Part shown: positions 43,549 through 54,621 of the stretch, one piece after another
Layout of the letters: each line of letters begins with the position of its first letter
Numbering within the stretch: the stretch's first letter is position 1
DNA from: Trichosphaerium sp. ATCC 40318
Lineage: Eukaryota > Discosea > Flabellinia > Trichosidae
Reading direction: 5' to 3'
Length of the DNA: 64,000 nt
Assembly: GCA_038496445.1 (NCBI GenBank)
Contig: JALMLS010000228.1
Coordinates: forward strand, 496,001 to 560,000
Translations under genes and position numbers: made by a program
The notes under the pieces: model-generated
Seen by the model: only the letters and a program-made list of their open reading frames with translations
What the model was told of the DNA's origin: nothing
Databases searched by the model: none

Positions 43549-46130
43549 TTAATGAGGTTTTGGTGAAGAAAGGAATAATAGTTCACTATCAACTTTTGGG
43601 AAGCCCCACTCGCTATTTTCTACCGTAATATGCAGTTTACAACTCTTTTCCGTCTTCGTATCAATTTTTACGACACTAACGTCGAGTATTGTTGCAGTAG
43701 AGTAATCAAGTAGCATAACATCTTCTTCGAGGCGTGGAATGGCATTTTTTTTTGAACGTGACGTTTCATCCTGCGAAAATCGATTTTTGTCGTTTGTCAC
43801 ATTTCTCCAAAAAAGTGTATCGCCAGCACAAGGTAGAATCGGTAGTTCTGCATCATTTTTCATCCGTACAATACAAACGGATATTTTTATACTCTCCACT
43901 ATCCCCAAACTGCTTGCTGCAGCACTTGCAATGGCCTAGAATCAAGATCAACTTTGTCTGCTGACACTAGTGATTTTTTTCAAATGTACTCTTAGTATAT
44001 CCTTCTTAACGGCTTCCTCTGGGATCCCATACCCTATAGCAAGTTTCATCCATGTACCCTAAAAACTTGTGAGATAAAGTTTCAACATGAAATCTTGGTG
44101 CACACGTGACCAAACGTACATCACAATTTAGGTTTGGATTGTCCTCTGCTTCGTAAATATTTGCCTTTCCAGGAGTTAACCGTGCCCATAAACATCCAGC
44201 TTCGCCATAAGATGCCACATTACGTATATAATGACAATTAGAACAAACTTTTTCTGCCCTACAATTGAATCACTCAGGTAAAGTTGTCTGTTGGTTATTT
44301 TTTGTAAAAGAAACATTATGTACGTTCTCCTTGACAAGCCGAGATGAAATAGTATCACGCCTGGTCCTTTTCCTTTAAATATAGATTTTGCAATAGTGTA
44401 GTCAGGATGAGAAGGTAGAAAAGGATACTACACTAGGTTAGTTTGTTGATGTTTGTATTTTTTTGTATTCACAAAACTTTACCATAACCCGTGTTACAAA
44501 TGAGCTCTTCTCTAGGAACAACGCAATATTGTATGCCATGGAAGATACATACGGCATTCTACGATAGTATTAATCATTCTATGTCATAAAAAGACGAATA
44601 ATAGTTGAGTAGTACATACCGTAAATGAAGCGTTTCTATGCCTTTACTGACAAGCCAGCAAGAAAAAGGCGAGGCTACAGCACCTATAAAATGTTTGCTT
44701 TGTGTATGTTGAAGAAATTAAAGATTCATAGAGCATTGAAAAGTAACTTGCAAGTACTGAACAATGAGTCTTTTTTTTGTGGAAAAGAAAAGTACCATGA
44801 ACATGTCTCCATTTTTTAATAGAAGCGTAGTATGATTTAGGTAAGTATCTATGATGATACACTTCAAGTGAACGTATTGTTACAATTCCAAGAAGAGTAG
44901 AAGCGTTACCACACAAATACTTTGTGGCTATATGAACGAGAGTTAGTAGCGACCAAAGGGAACAAATAAATTACCTGAATCGAGTACAACATCAGCACCA
45001 CATTTCAATGGATTAAAAAATAATGGTGACAGCCACGTGTTATCGACTACAACACACGTGGAAATATCAGATTCGTTTAGTAGCTCAGTTATACGTGGGA
45101 TATTGGCCACCTAATTGTTATTTAACAAGAAAGGTAAAATGCAGCGGCTATTTCTAATTGGGCTTACCTTTGCGCTTCCGTTTGTTGCACTCTCCAAAAA
45201 CAACATTGATGCTTCCCTAGCCGCTACAACCTTTTGAATTAAATAATAGTACAGTATTAATCCTAACGAGTAGTACCTTAACAACGCTCTCTACGTTTCT
45301 TACATTGACATGCACAATTTTTCTATCGCCAGCTTCTTCAAGAGAGTTAAACAAGTCTTTTGCTCCAGCGTAATGTTCATCAGATACAACGATAGTATCT
45401 CCAGGTACTGTGAGGGAAAACAAAACAGCTACAATAACTCAGAGATTAACCCTTTTGTACACGATAAAATAATGGTTATTAAAATTGTTTTCGTTTAATT
45501 GATGAAGACAATACTCACCTGACATAGCAGCCATGCCAGATGCAAAGCATAGTGCCGCATTGGATTCATACAGCGTAGCCACTTGCTGTTCCAACAGATC
45601 AAAATTTGGGTTATGTGCCCTTGTGTAAGTATAATTTGATTTTCCCTTGTAGAAATATTTTAACTTTTACACTTGTTTACGATTTGTACCTTTGGTTTTT
45701 TTACGAAACATGCTGTAAGTGCTATAGAAGGACATACACCGTCGTAAGGTTGATGTTGACGTGGATCTGACAACCTTGGTAGTTGGTTATTTTACAGCAT
45801 CCTTTAGGTTACGTGTACAGGTCCACGGCACTAGTGACTGCTTGTGTGTGCATTTGTAGCTGTAACGTCTCTAATTTGATCAGCTAATAGCGTTTTTCGC
45901 TACACGTCGTACCATCGTCGTTTTTAGCTATTACAAGGTGTTTCAGCCTGCTATAAACGTTGCCAGGGATACCCATCACATTTGGGCTATCCCCGTCGTT
46001 GAAGGCGCGAACGAGGTCTGCTCTGGACGTATAGCATTGTTTGCGCAAATTTTCTACCCATTCTTCCACAAATGACTCTTTGTTTATCTGTTGGGCTGCT
46101 TCACGCACGAGCGCGCTCAAATCATCCGCC
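43549..46130 (-). CDS. Cystathionine gamma-synthase-like PLP enzyme with SAM-like N-terminus and extra C-terminal domain
   Basis: About thirteen exons. The PLP core shows family landmarks: YTRAHNPNFDLLEQQVATLY, AALCFASGMAAMS, PGDTIVVSDEHYAG, CVVVDNTWLSPLFFNPLKCG-ADVVLD, the Schiff-base Lys in DSATKYLCG (split by an intron at about 44927-44975), GAVASPFSCWLVSKGIETLH-LR, YPFLPSHPDYTIAK and LAIGYGIPEEAVKKDILR. The first exon from 46130 (ADDLSALVREAAQQINKESF; VMGIPGNVYSRLKHL) resembles a SAM-type helical domain and joins in frame through a 51-base intron to MHTQAVTSAVDLLSDP. If that junction is not used, translation could start at 45853. After the core, a GTACAT intron leads into about 120 residues of unknown type ending SPKPH-stop at 43549. 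The enzyme would act in cysteine-methionine exchange (transsulfuration). Confidence 0.8.
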
Positions 46131-46926
46131 ATGTACCAAAACAACGACAAAATGTGACATGTGCGCTTAACAAGTTTTATTTACAATTTTTCGCAATCTA
46201 CAGACTTGTTGGTGCTCTCAAAACGTGAAAAAGAAGTAGCAGTTTTGACGTTGAAAATAAGTCGATACAAGTCAAAAGTAGAGTGTTAGATCTTGTAAAT
46301 TGAGTTTATTCGTAACTTGACAAGTGTGGGTGGCGCGCCAATACAAAGTTAGAACCGAAATTCCACAAGTAGAAAGAGCCAAGTCTTACTCTGATGCTGG
46401 GTCTCAACGAGGCTTTGTTGTTTCAGTGCACAGTTGTGTTCTGTTTTTTTTTGTTGATTGTTGCTGTTGTAATCACGTGAAAACAACAACCAACCTGACT
46501 TGTAGTCAACCTAAATAAGCAGATATTCTCATTTCAATTACTCTAAAGAATCAATCAAGATCAACCATTTTTCATTTGAAATCGTGTACCTTAGGGTGGT
46601 TCTCAATCATGTTTGAAAACGTGATTCTCAAACGTGGTAGTTTTAAAGATTCTAACCATTCGAATATACGACCATTGAGTTTAGTTATAGATCAATACCG
46701 GATTCAGATCTTCAAGCATTGACAGGTGTATGATATCGACTTATCTAATACCAGAGTAACAGACCAGGTATTAAGGCTTTGGCAGGCGCACAATCAAGTT
46801 AGCACATTGTAAATCAATAACAGATTCAGGAAGGTATTCTGGCCAATGAAATCAAGCGAGGTGAACGATTTATTTACTAAAGTAGATGTTTATTTGCTAT
46901 TGCTATTCTAACGTGTTCTCCTATTT
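46131..46926. other. Intergenic region, no gene seen
   Basis: About 800 AT-rich bases with TCACGTGA at 46473-46480, upstream of the PLP gene. No exon-like content. Confidence 0.4.
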
Positions 46927-48015
46927 CTATACTAAAAGCAATGCTGTGAAAGCCACTGCAATAGAGAATGCAACTATATGAACTCTACTACCATCAGACG
47001 TATTCCCGTTATCGGGTGGAGCTACAAGAGAGGTATCAGAATGTAAAGGGAGGTTAAGGGGGTGGTGAAGGTGCTTCCATTGTAGAATGAAAACCAGGTT
47101 CGTTATAAAATGGAACATACCAGTGGTACCAGTAGATGATGACGGCGCTGATGGTGCAATAGGCTCCATCGTCACTGGTGCAATAGGTTCTGTCGTCACT
47201 GGCGCAATAGGTTCTGTCGTTACTGGTGCAATAGGTTGTTCTGTCATTACTGGCGCAATAGGTTCCATTGTACAAGGCATATCACATCCAGAAAGAGGGA
47301 ATGGATCACCTCTACCGTTTCCTGCTGTATTGTAATTACAAGCTATTGTCGCCCAGCCGTCTAAACACACAAAAGAATTAGCCGACAATTGGTTTTTTTT
47401 CAATCTTTTGGTTTTTTGTACTTTTTATGTTTATACCGCATCCAAGCTTTGTAGAGGTTGCCCACATGACTTGAGTGTAGTGACCTCCTCCCGTATTACA
47501 AGGTGTTGACTCTTCGCTTACCCAACCGTCAAAATGATCTTTGATGGTAAAAAAAGGCCTAACAATCATAAACAAAGTTGATAAACGATTTGCGAATTTT
47601 TTTTTTTGATTTGGAAATGTACCAACTTCCTCCTGCTATGTTTTCTCCTACGCTACCTACGCCGCCAACACGTTCAAAATCAGCTTCGCTGTTAGGGTTG
47701 TGGCCTGTATTTCCGGCGTCAAGCCAATTTTGAGCCACCGTTTCTAGTTTATCATCCCATGTCATTGCTACAACACAGCGTGATGCTCTGTTCGTATTTG
47801 TTTGTAAGTTCATGTAACATTATTTGTCTTACACGTTTTTTCGAAAAAGTTTTGATTTACCTCTTCTCGTTGTGGAGATTGAGAAGCTCTTCGCGTTGTT
47901 CTGTTGTTAGAGCAGATAAACAGAGTGTTACTAAAGCGAATAGAACGATACAAACTAAGTTTAGGTTACATCAATAAAGACAGCAGTAATTTATACCTAT
48001 TGTTAACGTTGACAT
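46927..48015 (-). CDS. Secreted CAP (SCP/PR-1) domain protein with GPI-like tail
   Basis: The first exon (MSTLTI, from 48015) splices to a hydrophobic exon, giving the signal peptide MSTLTIVCIVLFALVTLCLS-A. The CAP domain follows: LTTEQREELLNLHNEKR, MTWDDKLETVAQNWLDAGNT-GHNPNSE, VGENIAGG, GGHYTQVMWATSTKLGCGI and ATIACNYNTAGNGRG. The CAP signature HYTQVMW and the two His, Glu positions of the central cavity (GHN, GENI, GHY) are present. After CDMPC comes a tandem EPIAPVTT repeat (four to five copies) and a hydrophobic end (IVAFSIAVAFTALLLV-stop) that suits GPI attachment. CAP proteins bind sterols or lipids or act in wall remodelling and defence in other groups; the role here is unknown. Confidence 0.85.
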
Positions 48016-48619
48016 TGGCGAGCTGCTGTTGGTATGTCACAACTTTTTATTTGTGTATACGCTCACAATATTAATAACCAGAAAAGGGTACTACGCTTGA
48101 TCGCGGTAGTCCTTATTGTAAACAAGATTACAACGCCGTGACATGCCAACAAGGCAACGCAGATCAAAAATAGTGAAACAGAAGGTGCACGTTTTTTCTG
48201 AACGCTTTAATAATACGAAGACAGCGCACAAGATGCGTATTATACCAAAATCAAGCACTTTATATTGTTGAAGTTTGTTTTTGTTGTTCGCAATCACGTG
48301 ACACAAATCTATTAAACGTGAAAAGTAAAAAATTAACCACAAAAACCTCAGTTAACCAAAAGCAATACTGCATAAGTGTTCTGTACGACTGGATTTTTTG
48401 TACAGATATTTAAACAGCTTTATGAATCAGGAATAATTGGTTCTAAAAAAGCGAAGAATGATTATGTTTCTAATTTAGTGGCAACACTATAAGATAACTC
48501 CATCTTTATCGCAACAGTCACAAAGCACTCTGGTAATAAATGAGACGTCTTACTTGTGTGACGATAGTTTCAGCAATGGGTACACGTTGTCAACCCACAG
48601 ATTAAAAAGAATAAAACGT
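48016..48619. other. Spacer between CAP and NACHT genes
   Basis: No gene is seen. TCACGTGA lies at 48294-48301, about 280 bases upstream of the CAP gene start. Confidence 0.4.
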
Positions 48620-51600
48620 TTATTTCTTTACCTTCTTCTTGTAGTGGTAACCTTGTGCCCACCAATTGCGTACAGATGTCTCGTTTGCTCTCTCTTTTGT
48701 ATGCTTTTTCTTACGTAATTTCATACCATGTTTAGCAATCTCTCCAAGCAATGCCCTGTGTGAAGTTGTTGCTTTTGGAATTGCTAAAAAATAGTCAGTG
48801 AAAAGACTTAAAAAAAGGTTCGTACGTTTTCTTTCGATTACTTCTTGCTCCACAATACGTGACATTGGTGGTGGTGGAGGTGGTGGAGGAGCTTGCAGCT
48901 GGGTCTCTATCATATCAATACTGATGACTTTACTGTGTTTGGCGCCAAGAATTTTTGTGTAGAGCAGTTTGGCCTTCTTAAGATGTTCTTTCCTACAATT
49001 GTTGTCAAAAAAAAACAAGCTCAAATGTATGATTGTAATAACTTACGCTTCATCTCTTTGTCCGGCTGCTATCTTCATATTACCCAAACGCAAATACACA
49101 TCTGCTGTCTGAATACTTTCAGCTCCATAGACAGTAGTAACAAGCGATAAACCCTGTAATTAATTAATATTCGCAAAGTTTTGTCCAAAAAATAGTCACG
49201 TGAAAGCACTTCTACGTACTTCCAAACCATATTTTTCAGCAGTTTCGAATTGCTCTTGGAATTGATACAACAAAAAGAGGTAGTAAACAGTTTGTGCCAC
49301 ACGACTGTGGAATGAACCTAATTTTTCTCTTCGGATTGCCAATGCGCGAAGTAAGCACTTCTCAGCTTTTTCGAACTCAACTCTTTCAGTGTATAGCGAT
49401 CCCAATCTGTTCAATGTTCTTGCCGTATTAATGTGCTCACCTAAAGTAGCTTCTTGGACTTTGAGAGCTTTCAGGAACCTCTTTTCAGCTTTGTCACTAG
49501 AATACGCTTTTGACGAATCCTTCTTCTTCTAAACAATAAACTGTTAGTGCAGGCTTTGCTTTTGGTTACGAACCGATAGTTCTTCTGGTTTAAGTAAGTA
49601 GAAACAACCAAGCTCATAAACAACGTCACTTGTACGAGGATGGTTAGGACCCATCTTATCAATACAAATACGAAGTGCATTTTTGAGAACTTTCTTTGCC
49701 TCAACAAACTTTTTGTTTGCCAAGTAATGGCGCCCAAGTTCGATCTAAAAGAGGGTTATAACATGTCAAATGTGATTTAATAGTATAGAATTGACATACT
49801 AATACACCAGCCATACTAAAGTGTGATGGACCAAAGGTGTTCTCAATTATTGAGAGAGCCTGTTCGCCACATTTCAATGCCGCAGCACGTTTTTTCAAAT
49901 GATCATACACAGGAATCAAGTTCTTAAGCGTCTAGAGATAAAAGTATAAGTGACGGCCAAACACATAGATTAGGATTTACTTGCCTGTGCTACACGAGAG
50001 TGTGTGCCACCAAGAACTTGTTTTCGGATTCGCAAAGATTCCTCCAGCACCTTTTGTGCTTTGGCATAATTTTGTTGATTAATGTACATAACACCGAGTC
50101 TGTTGAGTACAGTTGCAACATCTGGATCATTAGCGCCCTTGTGAAATAACTTAATATAATGATCATCTACCATGTATTTCTTACCTTTTCTTTCTTGTAA
50201 CGATCAAGTGCTTCAGTGAGCATCTCTTCAGCTTTTTGGAATTGAGCTCGAGCTAATAAAGCCTAGCGTTCACTTAATACCCAATAACTTCTACTCTGTG
50301 CTTACCTTTGCAATAGAGTAATCTGTACGCGCAACATCGAGTGGTTGAGAGCTGATAACTGCGTGAGCTCGAGGTAAAACCAAACATCACAAAAAACGAA
50401 CCTGACTTCGAAATAATGTCTTGCTCGCAAATAGATTTCTTCACATCCTTCGTATTTCGCTATTTCTTCCAAGAAAGAACCTACCTTGTAAAACAACTTG
50501 CCAACGATAACATCTAAACCTATGAGTAAGTATACTTCATGGAATACTAAAAAGAGAACCGTTTGGAAAAGAGTCTCCTCTGTTAAGAGATTGTCTATAT
50601 GCGTCCACAACATCTATAGAAGAATTGGCTTCAATTGCTCTCCAGTAGCGGAATAGATCGTATTTATGCTCTTGAGTAAACAGCTTTACGAATAGCCTAC
50701 AACACTATTAACGTTGATTCATATTAAGAAGTTTTCAATACCGTAAATTAGTGAGAACATCTTTGAGTTTGAAAAAGTCAGAACACTTTTCGAGTTGCCT
50801 AAACAGTCAATCATGTTAATACACATCTTAACAACAAGTACATACCAAGGTATTTCCTCAACTTTGCGCATTGTGATACCTTCTGTGTTCTTTTCAAAGA
50901 ATACGGCTAACATCTTGTTAGTTGTTTGATTATAAATATTAAGTCCGTACCAAGGTCTTCGTGAACTTGTTTCTTATTTGATTCGTTCTTCATGTAACGT
51001 ACACCGACAGCACTCCTGATATCTTCGTTAGAGAAGTTAAGTAATCCTCCTGAGTTGAATAGCAAATCTTCAACTACAGAATAAAGCGAAGACCACTCTG
51101 ATATATCAATGCCTGTCAAACATGTTAACATCTAGTAAACGTTTCCTTTGTTACCTTTAGCAGTTAAGAGTGGGCCAAGTTCATTTTCCAAGTGCAGACC
51201 CCGTCTAGAACCCCATATGTACGACTGAAACAATGAGGATTAGATCTTTCTGAGGACTATTACTTACCATAAAGTATTGTACGATTCCCTTTCTCTTTGA
51301 GTCATAATCATGTTCTAAGCGCTCGAGTACAATCTCGTATAGCTCACTCGCAGAGGCAGCACGAAGATTTCGACTATAAACGGTCAGTAGGCGAGTAAAT
51401 CGCAAAATGAAAATCATACCAGATACGTTCGTCTAGCTTTTCAAAGTGACCCCACACAGATATATCTTCAAGTAGAGTCTAGCGAATATGTTTAAAACAG
51501 AACAATAAACTTTTGTGTAGATTACCTGTAGGTATCGGGGGATGCCAGTCTGCTTGACTTTTGCAATTTTAAATTCTTGCTCTTCTGATAGCTTCTTGCT

Positions 51601-54600
51601 GTTCAAATCCAAACACTTTCTAATGAATGCGATCCTATCTGCTTCTTCCAATGGCTCCATATTCAACACTTCATAACCTCTCTTTACTATCGCATTCATA
51701 GCTTTTCCTGGCGCTACAGCTAGAATGACACGAACAATAGGTGGAAATTGCATTGGAAACCAAAGCATCTCAGAAGCATTTCCGAAATCATCTAAACGAT
51801 CTAGACCATCTATAACGATAACCAACCGCTTCCTCTTATTGCCTACAACATGTCAATTATTTCGAAAAAATCGAATGGTTAGCGTACGGTTCAAGGTGCG
51901 TTCAAGCCAGTGAGGAAACTCTGCGGTCAAAAGGTCTGGGTTTGAAGGAATATCTTTTGTGAAATCCTGTAATGCGTCTTGCACTTCGTTCATGATTCTG
52001 GGGTTCATTAGACTAGTAAAAACGTGTATAGTTTACCTGGTTAGTAAGCTAATATAATTTGAGGACGAGGAAGAACAACTGATATAATGTTCTATTACAA
52101 TCTCTTCCTGGCGGTGCGCTACGAGGGAATAACAGTTAGCATAGTTTTTTTAACATGCGTATCATCTAATTACCTCTAAATCTTTGAGTCCAATTTGCGA
52201 GCAACGCCGATTTACCAAGACCACTCTAAACAACATTAGTATTTGTAATGTATTTTCACGTGTTTAAAATTGATTACCTCTCCAATAACAACAAAAGGAG
52301 TAGAAGTATTACTTGATGTATATTTATCTAATAATAAAAAGTATTTTTCTTGAGGTAAATAAACACGTGTCAAACGTCTGCTGTAAGAACGATGTCTGAA
52401 TTTTTCCTTCTTCAAAGGATCCAATTTTACACCTGAAAGGAATTAGTGAACAACTTAAAAGCTGTCAACGTACCCTCAGGGTAGTGACGGTTGATGTAAG
52501 TTGTCAAATGGTCTTCAAGCAACTCTGATAAATGGCTTGGTCTAAAATGATGTGAGCAACTGTAGATGGCCGAAGACGCACCTGTGGTACTCATAGCACG
52601 CTGTAGGTCCACCTGATACTTCTTTTTTGAGGCTGTTCAGTTTTTGAAGTTGCTCTCCTCCTTCAGAAACGAACAAAGCTCTGTCCTTCTCAGGTACACT
52701 AAAAGAATACAAAGTTAAGGCGTACTTTAAAATACTTGCTTTGCTACGTACGCTTCAACATAATATTCATCTCGTAGATAGAACATACTAGATTTTTCAG
52801 GGCCAGTATAGTGGTTACCCAGAATCTAGTAGGAATGAGATGTGAAGTTTAAAAAACTCAAAAATATCAGTACCATTCTCCACTCAATCTCTGTGACTGA
52901 TCTGTCTTTGTAGTTTCTTATCCATGGGAAATCACGTGCTGCAAGATCGATTGAACGATTCAGTAGTTTATCTTGGGCTGTAGGATTCTGGTAACTCTTG
53001 GAAGATAGACACCAGCCATAACGTGCACCGTAGAGTCCCAAAAAGATGTTTGACTTTTGAATTTCACGAAGACACATAAGAAGAGTAGCTGCTTGTTCAG
53101 TAGCATTTTCCGTAACGCCCCTATTGATTGGGTTTACAACAAACCTCAAGAAGAAAATTGCGTTCGTACCAACGAAGATCAACGACTGTCAAGAAAGCTT
53201 CACGCTCCATGCACTTACGACGTAATTTTGGAATAATATGCTTAACGATTGAATCTCGCTCTGCTTGGAAATCCTATACACTTAAATGAGGGATATAGTA
53301 AAGAGTATAGATGTAAAATGACAGTACCTTGAATGGAGAAGATATAAAGATTTTAATCTCTCTATCTGGATCTGCAACTCCTTCGATAACTTTCGACTGA
53401 TTGTTAGCTACATGCTCAATAGCTCTATTAACATTATTCTGGAATGTTTGTCCGTTGTTGTGCATTAGTGCAGGTTGGGTTTTTGGAAGAGGAGCTACGT
53501 ATTCGTTCACTTAAGGAAATTAGAATAAATGTATTGTAACTGTACTTACCTTCCATCTCAAGGCCATATTGAGCGCCAGTTTGTATACCAATGGATTTTA
53601 ACAAGTTGATCTCATTCTGCAATTGAGAAATGCTTCTCATCATATTCTTCACGTGAGATATAGCAACGGGGTCACCAAGTTTAGTAACTGAGTTCCCATC
53701 TGAAAATTACACTCAATTATGAACCTAAAATACAAAGACTTCACAAACATACCATAGAACGTGAATAGCACACTGCCACTGTATGTTCTTCCGCCATCTA
53801 CTGATACTGCTACATGTACTGGTTTAGGCTAAACAATCTCCGTTAGTAAGCTACATCAGGGACACTATTGTCAGGTACCAATATCCGTCTAGAGCGGGTG
53901 TCAACTTTAACCTAACCGTTGTACTTGAGTGCTTGAGTAATGACATTAGATAAAAGTACCAGTATATTAGATGAAGCATGCCATTCAACGTCTGTAAAGA
54001 CATGTTTGCCAAACTTAACTTTTGTGTTTTTCGACGGTTTAAAATTTAAACCGTACAAACTGACGTGGTACACGCCAGATATTGGGCCTTTTGGAGGAAC
54101 AACAAGGTTCACACAACAAACTAGGGAGTGTCAAATCGTAGTTGTTGTGTTGTTTTTCACCGAAGAGTTGTTTGGTGAGTAAGTCGTACCATTGCTGGTA
54201 GATGCGTGTATCTTAGCGATTACTGCCTTTTTCTGTTCTGGCTTTTTGCTTTCTTTCTTTTCATGCGAAAGGAGTGCCTTAGTAACGTATTCAGGCGTAA
54301 CTGTACTGTTTTAGTCGGTTTAAAGATGTTTGAAACGTACTTATTTGTACGCCAAGCTTTTTGGCACTTGTTATTTTGAATCCACCTTCTTTGAGTGTAC
54401 GCGCAGGAGTTACAAGGTGAGTGACCTATAACTTGTCAGTTTAATTTTAGCTTTTTGCGTACAGACGATCCAAACACAAGTGCTGTGGTACCACCATGTT
54501 TGGTTATTAATTTTGTCAACGTTTGCTGGTCACTCAAGCTAATGTTGTGAAAATTAACAACAGCACCTTCAAAAGGGCGTGAAAGTGACCCGGAGGCCTG

Positions 54601-54621
54601 TTGGCGTGTTTGAAGGCGCAT
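48620..54621 (-). CDS. BRCT-IPT/TIG-DUF4062-NACHT-TPR protein ending in polyproline and WH2
   Basis: About 25 exons, roughly 1500 residues. Order by position: BRCT-like domain at 54621-54270 (GAVVNFHNISLSDQQTLTKL; THLVTPARTLKEGGFKITSA); IPT/TIG domain at 54110-53760 (PPKGPISGVYHVSLYGLNFK; HVAVSVDGGRTYSGSVLFTF); coiled coil near 53650-53570; DUF4062 at 53360-52860 (REIKIFISSPFKDFQAERDS; NIFLGLYGARYGW; SVTEIEWRM). The NACHT ATPase runs about 52330-51430, with Walker A GESGLGKS split by an intron near 52210-52280 and Walker B LVIVIDGLDRLDD at about 51800. A helical region follows, then TPR repeats at 50280-49030 (ATVLNRLGVMYINQQNYAKA; ARTLNRLGSLYTERVEFEKA). The end holds eight prolines (about 48870-48895) and a WH2 motif, RALLGEIAKHGMKLRKKK (about 48700-48760). 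DUF4062-NACHT-TPR matches nephrocystin-3-type STAND proteins. I infer an actin-linked signalling ATPase. Confidence 0.82.

Noticed and set aside
53940..54182. Plus-strand frame of 80 residues
   Set aside because: It is antisense to the IPT/TIG exon of the NACHT protein.
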